This document shows, in pieces, positions 25,768 to 33,626 of a DNA stretch of 64,000 nt. The number at the start of each line of letters is the position of its first letter. The first letter of the stretch is position 1. The notes beneath the pieces were generated by a model. The model had not been told where the DNA came from. It saw only the letters and a list, made by a program, of their open reading frames with translations, and ran no database searches. The DNA lies in contig NZ_JASBRN010000067.1 of assembly GCF_030149505.1 (NCBI RefSeq), positions 1 through 64,000 of the forward strand, given 5' to 3'. Position numbers and translations under genes: made by a program. Source of the DNA: Nocardioides sp. GTDB taxonomy: Bacteria; Actinomycetota; Actinomycetes; Propionibacteriales; Nocardioidaceae.

Positions 25768-26564
25768 GACGCGGCCCCCTGCTCGGCCGAGGGGACGTCG
25801 TCGGCAGTCGGCTCCGCGTCGCCGGTGCCGGCAGTGGTGCGGGTGTAGCGCAGCATCAGGAACTCCTCGGCGGTCAGCACGTGCTGCAGCGTCATCGTGC
25901 CGGGGTCGCTGACCATCGGCGTGCTCGGCGTCTTGTCGGTGCCGACCAGCATCGGCGCGATCGTGATGTCGGCCTCGTCGAGCAGCCCGGACTGGGTGAC
26001 CTGGTGCAGCAGGCCCGGCCCGCCCTCGCAGACGATCCGGCCCAGCCCACGGTGGTGCAGCTGCTGCACGACCTGCTCGGCGTCGACCTTCTCGCCCGGC
26101 AGCTGCACGACCTCGCAGCGCTTCCGGACGTCCTCGACGCGGGCCGGGTCCGCGGACTCGGTCGTGAACACGATGGGGGTGACGTCGGAGTCGGTGAACC
26201 CGCCCGGGTCCAGCGGCAGGTCGAGGCTGCCGGAGACCACCGCGAGGACGGGGGCCGGGGCCTGGCCGGCGTCGCGGCGTACGTCGGCGTCCTCGGGCCG
26301 TGCCTTGAGCGGGCCGTAGCCCTCGGCCTTCATCGTGCCGCCGCCCACCAGGACCACGTCGGCGAAGCGGCGTACGGCGCGCAGCACCGACCGGTCCGCG
26401 CCGCCGGAGACTGAGCCGGAGAGGCCATCGTCGCCCGCAGCGGCGCCGTCGAGGGTGCAGACCATCATCGCCCGCACGTAGGGCTTGTCGGTCGTGTCGG
26501 GCCACGGGTAGACCGCGGAGAGGGCGTCGTCGTCGACCGGGCCCGGCTGGGGGCCGTGGAGCAT
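25764..26564 (-). CDS. pyrimidine reductase family protein, RibD C-terminal-like (second copy)
   Basis: This 266-residue protein shares the fold of the gene at 9878: YVRAMMVCTLDGAAAGDDGLSGSVSGGADR, ADVVLVGGGTMKAEGYGPL, and IVCEGGPGLLHQVTQSGLLDEADI with the EGGP motif. It ends in an unusual hydrophilic tail (TAGTGDAEPTADDVPSAEQGAAS). It would bind NADPH and reduce a pyrimidine-type sugar adduct or a pterin. Start ATG 26564 has AGGG five bases upstream; GTG 26570 is an alternative. It is coupled to the FolP-like gene downstream. No other riboflavin or folate gene is nearby. Confidence 0.75.
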   Translation of the reverse strand: MLHGPQPGPVDDDALSAVYPWPDTTDKPYVRAMMVCTLDGAAAGDDGLSGSVSGGADRSVLRAVRRFADVVLVGGGTMKAEGYGPLKARPEDADVRRDAGQAPAPVLAVVSGSLDLPLDPGGFTDSDVTPIVFTTESADPARVEDVRKRCEVVQLPGEKVDAEQVVQQLHHRGLGRIVCEGGPGLLHQVTQSGLLDEADITIAPMLVGTDKTPSTPMVSDPGTMTLQHVLTAEEFLMLRYTRTTAGTGDAEPTADDVPSAEQGAAS

Positions 26565-26667
26565 CAGCACCCTGCGAATCTACGGTCCGCCTTCATGCCC
26601 GGCGGGGTGATCTCGACGCCCGCTCGCTGCTCGATCATCGAGCGTGGCAGGAAGTGCTACGCAGCGC

Positions 26668-26673
26668 TACGCT
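26668..26673 (+). promoter_or_regulatory. -10 box of a leaderless promoter (vapBC)
   Basis: TACGCT, with 6 bases before the ATG at 26680. The same layout precedes the second VapBC pair (60088). Autoregulation by the antitoxin would be expected at this promoter. Confidence 0.55.
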
Positions 26674-26679
26674 CTGGGG

Positions 26680-26928
26680 ATGCGGATCATCACCCAGCGG
26701 GAGCTGCGCAACGACAATGCGGCGGTGATGCGTGACGTCGAGGCGGGGGAGTCGTTCCTGGTGACCAAGCACGGCAAGCCGGTGGCGCGGGTCGTGCCGG
26801 TGGGGGCCGAGGAGCTGCCGGTGGCGAAGCCGGCCACGAGGTCCGGTGGGTTCGGTCGCCTCGCCAGGGTGCGGATCGAGGGCGCCACGACGCGTGAGGT
26901 GCTCGACGACCTGCGCGGCGACAGGTGA
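26680..26928 (+). CDS. Phd/YefM-type antitoxin of VapBC module 1
   Basis: An 82-residue protein. The N-terminal half has the Phd/YefM pattern: RIITQRELRNDNAAVMRDVEAGESFLVTKHGKPVARVVPVG, a dimeric DNA-binding fold. The C-terminal tail (REVLDDLRGDR) should fold onto and block the toxin. The TANNNT box 6 bases before ATG 26680 supports this start without a ribosome site. It overlaps the toxin gene by 4 bases. A second related pair is at 60100-60743, whose antitoxin has the same QRELRN-SGEVLR arrangement. Confidence 0.85.
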   Translation: MRIITQRELRNDNAAVMRDVEAGESFLVTKHGKPVARVVPVGAEELPVAKPATRSGGFGRLARVRIEGATTREVLDDLRGDR

Positions 26929-27308
26929 GCTCGTACATCGACTCCTCAGCGGCTGTGAAGCTCCTGGTCGAGGAGCCCGAGTTGAGCGCGCTGGTCCGCT
27001 GGCTCGACGGGCATCCGCAGATCGTCGGCACCCTGCTCCTCGAGACCGAGGTCAGGCGGGCGGCTCGCCGCATGGGTGTCTCACAGTCATCCGTCACCGA
27101 GATGCTCGAAGGCATCACGCTCCACGACGTCACGCCTGGCACCTTCCGCGAGGCGGGGGCACTGCCGGGCGACCACCTCCGCTCGCTGGACGCCCTGCAC
27201 CTCGCGGCCGCCCTGCGCCTTGGATGCCGTGTGGTCGTGACGTACGACGAGCGGATGGCCGAGGCGGCTCGGGAGCTGGGGTTCGACGTGGTGGCGCCGG
27301 TCGACTGA
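26925..27308 (+). CDS. PIN-domain toxin (VapC-like), module 1
   Basis: A 127-residue PIN ribonuclease. The acidic Mg2+ site is present: YIDSSAAVKLL (first Asp), LLLETEVRRA (Glu), RSLDALHLAAAL (Asp after the S-L-D-A-x-H motif) and VVVTYDERMAEAA (final Asp). VapC toxins cut tRNA or rRNA when free of antitoxin. GTG 26925 overlaps the antitoxin stop. It is followed by an interspersed repeat copy and the TetR gene. Confidence 0.85.
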   Translation: MSSYIDSSAAVKLLVEEPELSALVRWLDGHPQIVGTLLLETEVRRAARRMGVSQSSVTEMLEGITLHDVTPGTFREAGALPGDHLRSLDALHLAAALRLGCRVVVTYDERMAEAARELGFDVVAPVD

Positions 27309-27359
27309 GCAGGGCGCCGGTGTGGTCTCGCCGCTCCTCGCGAGCGGCCGTGGCGGAGG

Positions 27360-27398
27360 GGTCTCGACGACGGCTCGCTGGCGCTCGCCTGCTCGACC
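27360..27398 (+). repeat. interspersed repeat copy, intergenic
   Basis: A full 39-base consensus-like copy, starting GGTCTCGACGACGGCTCGCT and ending CCTGCTCGACC, between the VapC and TetR genes. It is the best copy to use as a reference. Confidence 0.9.
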
Positions 27399-27478
27399 GC
27401 CGGTGGAGCTCGACCTGTGCTGCCTGGGCTCGCGCGCTCATGTGTCGCAGGTGGGGACAGTGGAGGCCTGGCTGTCGG

Positions 27479-27484
27479 TAGCCT
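27479..27484 (+). promoter_or_regulatory. -10 box of a leaderless promoter (TetR gene)
   Basis: TAGCCT, with 7 bases to GTG 27492. Confidence 0.45.
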
Positions 27485-27491
27485 GGGTGGC

Positions 27492-28052
27492 GTGAGCGTG
27501 CCATCCTTCTACGCCGAGCTGCGCGAGCTGCGGCTCGAGCGGCTGCTGGACGCCTCGGCCTCGATCGTGGCCGAGGTCGGGTGGGACGCGCTGAGCATGA
27601 CCGAGGTGTCGAAGCGGTCGGGTGTGCCGCGGCAGAGCATCTACAAGGAGGTCGGCGCCAAGGCCGACCTGGGCCGGGCGCTCGTCGACCGGGAGGTCGG
27701 ACGGTTCCTCGCGAAGGCGAGCGAGGAGCTGGCGGCGCACCCCGACCTCGAGCAGGGCATCCCGGCGGCCGTGCGAGGGGTGCTGCAGCTGGGGCGGGCC
27801 AACCCGGTGCTGCAAGCAGTGCTGCAGCCAGGGCAGGACGCCGGGCTGCTGGCGCTGCTGACCGTGCACCCCGATGCCGTGCTCGGGCAGGTCACCGAGG
27901 CCGTCACGGCGCTGCTGGGGGACGTGGCGAGCGAGGCGATGGTGGACACGCTCGTGCGGCTCACCGTCAGCCACGTCGTGCAGCCGACCGTGGAGCTCGA
28001 CGAGGCGGTCGAGCGGATCGGTGTGGCGGCGCGGGCGTTCCTCCAGGCCTAG
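27492..28052 (+). CDS. TetR-family transcriptional regulator
   Basis: A 186-residue regulator. Residues about 10-60 form the TetR helix-turn-helix: LLDASASIVAEVGWDALSMTEVSKRSGVPRQSIYKEVGAKADLGRAL. The C-terminal domain is helical, as usual for ligand binding and dimerisation, and ends AVERIGVAARAFLQA. GTG 27492 is supported by the upstream -10 box (leaderless); GTG 27498 is also in frame. It may control the neighbouring P450 or its own gene; no operator was recognised. Interspersed repeats lie on both sides. Confidence 0.85.
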   Translation: MSVPSFYAELRELRLERLLDASASIVAEVGWDALSMTEVSKRSGVPRQSIYKEVGAKADLGRALVDREVGRFLAKASEELAAHPDLEQGIPAAVRGVLQLGRANPVLQAVLQPGQDAGLLALLTVHPDAVLGQVTEAVTALLGDVASEAMVDTLVRLTVSHVVQPTVELDEAVERIGVAARAFLQA

Positions 28053-28062
28053 CGCTGGGCGG

Positions 28063-28105
28063 GTCTCGTGGCTCGCTTCGCTCGCACCTCGCCCGGCGGT
28101 GGGGT
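28063..28105 (+). repeat. second repeat type
   Basis: Starts GGTCTCGTGGCTCGCTTCGC and continues CACCTCGCCCGG. A related copy is at 62274-62315. The first seven bases match the main repeat, but the inner part differs. Confidence 0.5.
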
Positions 28106-28139
28106 GCGGCCGTAGTCGCCGACCAGAGGCAGCTCGCGC

Positions 28140-28180
28140 GGTCTCGACGACGCCCTCGCTGGCGCTCCGGCTGCTCGACC
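28140..28180 (+). repeat. interspersed repeat copy, intergenic
   Basis: 41 bases, starting GGTCTCGACGACGCCCTCGC and ending CCGGCTGCTCGACC. It is nearly identical to the copy inside the metalloprotease gene (10648-10688). It lies just past the 3' end of the P450 fusion gene. Confidence 0.85.
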
Positions 28181-28209
28181 ACCCAGCTCCTGCTCGATCG
28201 GCGCCAGCC

Positions 28210-30750
28210 TCAGAGGTCGAGGACCAGGCGCGGGGTCATCGAGCGGGAGACGCAGGTCATCATCGTCCTCCCGCAGGCCCGCTCCTCGCTGTTGAGCACC
28301 GAGTCGCGGTGGTCGGGGACGCCCTCGACGACGTCGGCCTCGCACGTGCCGCAGATGCCCTCCAGGCACGAGCCGAGCACGTCGACGCCGGCCTCCTCGA
28401 GGACGTCGAAGACCGTCCGGTCCTCGGTGACGGTCAGCGTCACGCCCGACTGCACGCACTCGACCTCGAAGGTCGCCAGGGCGTCCTCGGGGGCCTCGAC
28501 CGTGGCGGCCTCGAACCGCTCCAGGTGCAGGGCGCCCTCGGGCCAGGTGGCGCAGCGGGACTGGACGGCGTCGAGCAGCGGGCCGGGGCCGCAGACGTAG
28601 ACGTGGGTGTCCTCGCGCGGGGTGCCGAGCACGGAGTCGAGGTCGAGGAGACCGTGCTCGTCCTGCGGCCAGATCGTCACGCGGTCGGCGCCGCCGAGCT
28701 CACGGAGCTCGTCGAGGTAGGCCATCGAGGCGCGGGAGCGCCCGCCGTACAACAGCTGCCAGTCCGCACCGCTCGCCTGCGCGGCCCGCACCATCGCCAG
28801 GATCGGGGTGATGCCGATGCCGCCGGCGATGAACTGGTACCGCGGCGACTCCTCCAGCGCGAAGTGGTTGCGGGGGCCCCGGACCTGCAGGGTCGTGCCC
28901 TCGGCGAGCTTGTCGTGCACGAAGGCCGAGCCGCCGCGGCCGTCGCGCTCGAGCAGGACCGCGACCTTCCACTCGGAGGGGGTCGCGGGGTCGCCGCAGA
29001 GGGAGTACTGCCGGGTCAGGCCGTCCTCGAGCAGCAGGTCGACGTGGGCGCCGGGCTGCCACGCGGGCAGGGCCGAGCCGTCGGGGGAGGCCAGCGTCAG
29101 CTCGACGACGCCCTCTGCCGGCGTACGGCGGTGGGCGAGGGTCACCGTGTGGAGCTCAGTGCCGGGGCGGGGTGTGCGCGGGGCGGGCTGGGCGGGTCGC
29201 TCACCGGGTCTCGACGACGGCTCGCCGGAGCTCGCCTGCTCGACCAGCGGTGAGGTCTCGGCGGCCGCCTCCTCGGCGGCGCGGCGGTCGAGCCACATCT
29301 GTCGGTAGGGGCCGGGCTCGGGGCGCTCGGCGCCCTTCGGGGTGACGCGGACCATCATCCGGCTGTAGCCGCGGACGAAGTTGGACTGGACCCGCTCGGG
29401 CTCGGCCATGACCTCGATGTCGTCGAAGCGGGCGAGCAGCTCCTCCCAGAGGATGCGCAGCTGGAGCTCGGCGAGCCGGCTGCCCATGCAGCGGTGGGTG
29501 CCGATGCCGAAGGCGAGGTGATGGCGGGCGTTGCGGCGGTCGATGACGAAGCGGTCGGGGTCCTCGAAGCGGCGCTCGTCGCGGTTGGCGGCGGCGTACC
29601 ACATCACCACCTTGTCGCCCTTGCGGATGAACTGCCCGTTGAGGACGGTGTCCTTCGTGGCGACGCGGCGCATGTAGGCCAGCGGGGTCTGCCAGCGCAG
29701 GACCTCGTGGATCATCTTCGGCACCAGCGACGGCTCGGCGCGCAGCCGGTCGAACTGGTCGGGGAACTGGTTGAGCGCCAGCACGCCGCCGCTCATGGAG
29801 TTGCGGGTGGTGTCGTTGCCGCCGACGACCAGGAGAGTCAGGTCGCCGAGGAACTCCATCGGCCGGTCGATGATGTCCTTGCTGTCCTCGGAGAGCTGCA
29901 TGAGCGTGATGAGGTCGTAGCCGGGCTGCTCGCCGGCCGCGAGCCGGGCGGCCTTGTCGTGCCAGAGCTGACTGAAGGCGCGGGCGACCTCGGCAGCCGA
30001 GCGGTAGATCTGGTCGACGTCGGGTTCGCCGCCGGTGGCCCCGGCGCTGCCGGCCATCATGTCGGTCCACTCCGCGAGCTTGCGGCGCTGGTCGTAGGGG
30101 AAGTCGAGCAGGGTCGCGAGCATCCGCGAGGTCAGCTCGATGCTGACCCGATCGACCCAGTCGAACGGCTCCCCGACGGGCAGGGAGTCGAGGACCTCCC
30201 CCACCCGCTCGCGGATGAGGGCCTCCATCTCCTCGAGGTTCTTCGGGGCCACGACGTCCTGGACCGCCGCGCGGCGGTCGTCGTGACGCGGCGGGTCCAG
30301 CGCGATGAACATCTCGAGGTCGAGGCCCTCCGGGGGCGCGCCGAGCACGATCTGCGGCTCGGCGGAGAAGGTCTCGAAGTCCTTGTCGACGGTGACGATG
30401 TCGTCGTACCTCGTCACCGACCAGAACGGCCCGAACGGGCTCTCGGCGCGGAAGTGCACCGGCGCCTCGTCGCGCAACCGGCGGAAGTAGGACTCCCACT
30501 TGCCCTGGCGCCACAGGAACGGGTTGCTCGTGTCGATCTCGGTCAGGTCGAGGTCGTCGACGTCCGGGACCGGCGCCTCGGTGAAGCGCGGCTGGTCGTC
30601 ACCGACCACCAGGCGCTTGCCGCGCTGGTAGAGGTGCAGCGCCTGGACCTGGCGCTGCATCGGCACGGTCTTCTGGGCCTGCTGGACGGCCTGCTGGACG
30701 GCGGGCCGGACGGAGCCGACCACCGAATCGAGGATGCGCACGACGACCAC
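28210..30750 (-). CDS. self-sufficient cytochrome P450: haem domain fused to FMN/NADH reductase and 2Fe-2S ferredoxin
   Basis: An 846-residue fusion. Haem domain: I-helix GGNDTT at 310-315, ExxR at 349-352, and FGIGTHRC with the haem-ligand Cys at 421. Residues about 499-530 are a linker that includes the translated repeat SPLVEQASSGEPSSRPG. Then comes a phthalate-oxygenase-reductase-like module: RQYSLCGDP (flavin), GGIGITPILAMVRAA (NAD) and YVCGPGPLL, ending in a plant-type ferredoxin with Cys at 795, 800, 803 and 833. This is the domain order of class VII (CYP116B-like) P450s: NAD(P)H to FMN to 2Fe-2S to haem. The GTG start at 30750 follows a TACTTT box (30782-30787) by about 30 bases. It would hydroxylate an unknown, probably lipid-like, substrate. 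Confidence 0.9.
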   Translation of the reverse strand: MVVVRILDSVVGSVRPAVQQAVQQAQKTVPMQRQVQALHLYQRGKRLVVGDDQPRFTEAPVPDVDDLDLTEIDTSNPFLWRQGKWESYFRRLRDEAPVHFRAESPFGPFWSVTRYDDIVTVDKDFETFSAEPQIVLGAPPEGLDLEMFIALDPPRHDDRRAAVQDVVAPKNLEEMEALIRERVGEVLDSLPVGEPFDWVDRVSIELTSRMLATLLDFPYDQRRKLAEWTDMMAGSAGATGGEPDVDQIYRSAAEVARAFSQLWHDKAARLAAGEQPGYDLITLMQLSEDSKDIIDRPMEFLGDLTLLVVGGNDTTRNSMSGGVLALNQFPDQFDRLRAEPSLVPKMIHEVLRWQTPLAYMRRVATKDTVLNGQFIRKGDKVVMWYAAANRDERRFEDPDRFVIDRRNARHHLAFGIGTHRCMGSRLAELQLRILWEELLARFDDIEVMAEPERVQSNFVRGYSRMMVRVTPKGAERPEPGPYRQMWLDRRAAEEAAAETSPLVEQASSGEPSSRPGERPAQPAPRTPRPGTELHTVTLAHRRTPAEGVVELTLASPDGSALPAWQPGAHVDLLLEDGLTRQYSLCGDPATPSEWKVAVLLERDGRGGSAFVHDKLAEGTTLQVRGPRNHFALEESPRYQFIAGGIGITPILAMVRAAQASGADWQLLYGGRSRASMAYLDELRELGGADRVTIWPQDEHGLLDLDSVLGTPREDTHVYVCGPGPLLDAVQSRCATWPEGALHLERFEAATVEAPEDALATFEVECVQSGVTLTVTEDRTVFDVLEEAGVDVLGSCLEGICGTCEADVVEGVPDHRDSVLNSEERACGRTMMTCVSRSMTPRLVLDL
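29207..29245 (+). repeat. interspersed repeat copy inside the P450 fusion gene (linker)
   Basis: A 39-base copy, starting GGTCTCGACGACGGCTCGCC and ending CCTGCTCGACC. The gene runs on the minus strand, so it is read as LVEQASSGEPSSRPG. It falls exactly between the haem and reductase domains. Confidence 0.85.
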
Positions 30751-30781
30751 CTACGCGGGGAGAGAGGGAGCGAGTACGACG

Positions 30782-30787
30782 AAAGTA
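30782..30787 (-). promoter_or_regulatory. -10 box of the P450 promoter
   Basis: TACTTT on the minus strand, about 30 bases before the GTG. The corresponding position in the duplicated remnant (49643-49648) reads TCCTTC and has lost the box, in line with decay there. Confidence 0.4.
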
Positions 30788-30865
30788 GAACAGACGTCGC
30801 CGCTGACGACAATCCCTTTCTGTTTGTCGCCGAGGTGGTGCGCGTCACCTTCTGCGTTCGGCCGT

Positions 30866-30898
30866 GGTCTCGAGACAGGACTTCGTCCTTCCTCGACC
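30866..30898 (+). repeat. third repeat type
   Basis: Starts GGTCTCGAGACAGGACTTCG and ends CTTCCTCGACC, sharing only the outer ends with the main repeat. It is in the same orientation as the other copies. It lies between the P450 and F420-oxidoreductase genes. Confidence 0.5.
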
Positions 30899-30910
30899 GA
30901 CGGCTGTGTG

Positions 30911-31912
30911 TCAGGCGAGGGCGGTGACGAGGTCCCGGACCTGCTGGACGCCCGGGTCGTAACCGGGGAAGTAGGCGCACACGCGCTCGGCGACGTCGCC
31001 GAACCGGCGCTGCAGCTCCGCGGCGCACTCCTCCGGGGTGCCTCGGACGGCGAGGGTCTCGAGCATCCGCTCATCGACCTTGCCGATCATCGCCATGATG
31101 TCGCCGGTCTTGGACAGCGCGTTCAGCTCGGGCTGCAGGTCGCCCCAGCCCTCGGCGTCGAGGACCGGCCGGTACGCCGGGGTCGAGCCGTAGAAGGCCA
31201 ACAGTCCGCGCACCCCGAGGTCGGCGCGCTCCTGCTCCTCGGGCGTGCGGCCCATCGCGAGGATCGCCTGGGGGTAGACCTTGAGCTCGCCGGGGGTCTC
31301 GCGCTCGCGCAAGCCCTCCTCGACCGCGGGCAGCGTGTTGGTGCGGATGTGCTTGTGGGAGTGGAACGGCATGACCAGCAGGCCGTCGGCGACCTGGGCG
31401 GCGGTGCGAGTCATGAGTGGGCCGAGCGCGCCCATCAGCACCGGCGGGAGCCCGTGCGGGTTCGGGCCGGGGACGAACGTCGGCGGCATGAGCGTGTGCC
31501 GGGTGAACTCCCCGCGGAAGTCCAGCCGGGTGCCGTCCTGCCACGCCGTGAGGATCGCCTTGGTCGCCAGCACCGCCTCGCGCATCCGCGCCGCCGGGCG
31601 CGACCAGGTGGCGCCGTACCGGTTCTCCACGTGGGGCTTGATCTGGCTGCCCAGCCCCAGCCGGAACCGGCCCTTGCTGAGCAGCTGCAGGTCGTACGCC
31701 GCGTGCGCCAGGTGCATCGGGCTGCGCGGCGTCGCGATCGCGACGTTGGTCATCAGGTCGACGTCGACGCCCGCCGTCGCGGCCGCGACCAGCGGGAAGA
31801 ACACGTCGTGCGGGCCCTCGAAGGTGAACAGTCCCTCCACGCCGGTCGTGGCGAGCTCGGCCGCGCGGGCGGCGGCGTCGGGGCGGGCGTCGAGCTGGAT
31901 GTCGAGGAGCAC
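30911..31912 (-). CDS. LLM-class F420-dependent oxidoreductase (copy A)
   Basis: A 333-residue protein with the bacterial-luciferase-like TIM-barrel of F420-dependent LLM enzymes: GVEGLFTFEGPHDVFFPLVA, LMTNVAIATPRSPMHLAHAA, GRFRLGLGSQIKPHVENRYG, and VRGTPEECAAELQRRFGDVA. F420 rather than FMN use is inferred from actinobacterial relatives. These enzymes carry out hydride transfers to diverse lipids and ketones. The GTG start at 31912 is shared with copy B (50446-51462); the proteins differ at about 20 positions. It is transcribed toward the P450 gene, 160 bases away, and divergently from the lipid island. Confidence 0.85.
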   Translation of the reverse strand: MLLDIQLDARPDAAARAAELATTGVEGLFTFEGPHDVFFPLVAAATAGVDVDLMTNVAIATPRSPMHLAHAAYDLQLLSKGRFRLGLGSQIKPHVENRYGATWSRPAARMREAVLATKAILTAWQDGTRLDFRGEFTRHTLMPPTFVPGPNPHGLPPVLMGALGPLMTRTAAQVADGLLVMPFHSHKHIRTNTLPAVEEGLRERETPGELKVYPQAILAMGRTPEEQERADLGVRGLLAFYGSTPAYRPVLDAEGWGDLQPELNALSKTGDIMAMIGKVDERMLETLAVRGTPEECAAELQRRFGDVAERVCAYFPGYDPGVQQVRDLVTALA

Positions 31913-32023
31913 GGGGTGATGGTGGCAGGAGACGGACGCTGCCGCGACGCCGAACGGACGGCGACCGGCGCGTCCAAGCGGTCGACGCCGATGACCGACA
32001 CCCCACTAGATACCCCCGAATCA

Positions 32024-32060
32024 TGTGACGTTGTTTTGTGGTACGTTGTCTCGCGTCATA
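32024..32060 (+). promoter_or_regulatory. 37-bp dyad element 1 with embedded -10 (monooxygenase promoter)
   Basis: Starts TGTGAC and ends GTCATA; its centre holds TTTTGTGGTACGTT. TACGTT at 32042-32047 fits a -10 box and gives a leader of about 26 bases. The element matches 38236-38272 (reversed) over its whole length and 38320-38356 more loosely. It is a candidate operator shared by the island. Confidence 0.55.
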
Positions 32061-32079
32061 AGTCGAGGACGGAGATCAG

Positions 32080-33582
32080 ATGCCTACCGAACTGCCCCCG
32101 CGCAGCCGTGTGACCATCATCGGCAGCGGCTTCGCCGGCTTGGCCACCGCCGTGCGCCTGAAGCAGGAAGGCCGACACGACTTCATCGTGCTGGAGAAGT
32201 CGCACGACGTGGGAGGTACGTGGCGCGACAACGACTACCCGGGCTGTGCCTGCGACGTCCCCTCGAACCTGTACTCCTTCTCGTTCGCTCCCAACCCGCG
32301 GTGGAGCCGAGCCTTCTCGCAGCAAGCCGAGTTGCACCGCTACCTGCGTGACACCGCTGTGCGGTTCGGCGTGATGCCCCACATCGTGTTCGACGCGGAG
32401 GTCCTCGGGGCGACGTGGATGGAAGACGACCAGGAGTGGGAGATCGAGACGCGCGCCGGAACTATCCGGAGCCAGTTCCTGATCTCGGGTGCCGGGCCTC
32501 TCAGCGAGCCGTCCTACCCGGACGTTCCCGGGATCGAGGACTTCCAGGGCACGATGTTCCACAGCGCCCAGTGGAACCACGACCACGACCTGAGCGGCGA
32601 GCGCGTGGCGGTCTTGGGCACGGGGGCCTCCGCGGTGCAGTTCGTCCCGCACGTGGCGGAAGCGGCCCGTGAGCTCACCGTCTTCCAACGTACGCCGCCG
32701 TGGATCCTCCCGCGTCCGGACCGGAACGTCCCGGAGCTCCAGAAGCGGCTGTACAACACGGTCCCTGCCTTGCAGAAGGCAGTGCGGATCGCGGTCTACT
32801 GGCGGCAGGAGGCCATGCTGCCGGGGCTCGTTCACCGACCTGGACTGCTACGAGCGGTCGAGAAGCTGGCCCTTGCCCACATGCACTGGAAGGTCAAGGA
32901 CCCCGAGCTCCGCCGCAAGCTGACACCGGACTACAAGATCGGCTGCAAGCGGATCCTGATCGCGAACGACTACTACCCGGCGCTCACCCGGCCCAACGTC
33001 TCCGTGGTCACCGAGTCCGTCGAGCGGATCAACCCCCACAGCATCACCACCCGGGACGGTCGAGAGCACGCCATCGACACCCTCATTTTCGGGACCGGCT
33101 TCCACGTCACCGACACCTCGATCTCCGATCGGATTCGCGGTCGAGCAGGGGAGACGCTGTCCGAACGGTGGAAGGGAAGTCCTCAGGCCTATCTGGGGAC
33201 CTCGGTGAGCGGCTTTCCGAACTTCTTCCTCCTGGTCGGACCGAACACGGGACCGGGTCACACGTCGGTGGTCTTCTACATCGAGTCCCAGGTCGCGTTC
33301 GTTCTCGATGCGCTGCGGACCGTCGATCGATCGCGCCTCTCGAGCATCGACGTGCGTCGAGAGGTCGAGGACGACTTCAATCGCGAGATCGAGGATCGGA
33401 TGGAGGGCACGGTGTGGACGACCGGTGGATGCGGGTCGTGGTACCTCGACGCGAACGGCAAGAACTCCACCCTGTGGCCGGGCTTCAGCTTCGAGCTGCG
33501 CTGGCGGACACGCAAGTTCGATGTTGCTGCCTACACCACCCAGTCCGAGTCGTCCGCCACGGCAGTGGCGCGCGCCTCCTGA
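32080..33582 (+). CDS. flavin monooxygenase, Baeyer-Villiger type
   Basis: A 500-residue class B flavoprotein monooxygenase. FAD motif GSGFAG is at 15-20, the Baeyer-Villiger fingerprint FQGTMFHSAQW (F-x-G-x3-H-x3-W) at 155-165, and the NADPH motif GTGASA at 180-185. VGGTWRDNDYPGCACDVPS is also typical. Such enzymes insert oxygen next to a carbonyl in ketones, steroids and fatty derivatives. ATG 32080 has GAGGACGGAG six bases upstream. Together with the SDR and the hydrolase it resembles the content of the mymA operon of M. tuberculosis (monooxygenase, LipR, SDR), so lipid or wax-type conversion is a good guess. Confidence 0.9.
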   Translation: MPTELPPRSRVTIIGSGFAGLATAVRLKQEGRHDFIVLEKSHDVGGTWRDNDYPGCACDVPSNLYSFSFAPNPRWSRAFSQQAELHRYLRDTAVRFGVMPHIVFDAEVLGATWMEDDQEWEIETRAGTIRSQFLISGAGPLSEPSYPDVPGIEDFQGTMFHSAQWNHDHDLSGERVAVLGTGASAVQFVPHVAEAARELTVFQRTPPWILPRPDRNVPELQKRLYNTVPALQKAVRIAVYWRQEAMLPGLVHRPGLLRAVEKLALAHMHWKVKDPELRRKLTPDYKIGCKRILIANDYYPALTRPNVSVVTESVERINPHSITTRDGREHAIDTLIFGTGFHVTDTSISDRIRGRAGETLSERWKGSPQAYLGTSVSGFPNFFLLVGPNTGPGHTSVVFYIESQVAFVLDALRTVDRSRLSSIDVRREVEDDFNREIEDRMEGTVWTTGGCGSWYLDANGKNSTLWPGFSFELRWRTRKFDVAAYTTQSESSATAVARAS

Positions 33583-33626
33583 CACCTCTGGCGCTGGGCT
33601 CGCCGGCGCGCAGAAAGGACGTTGTG

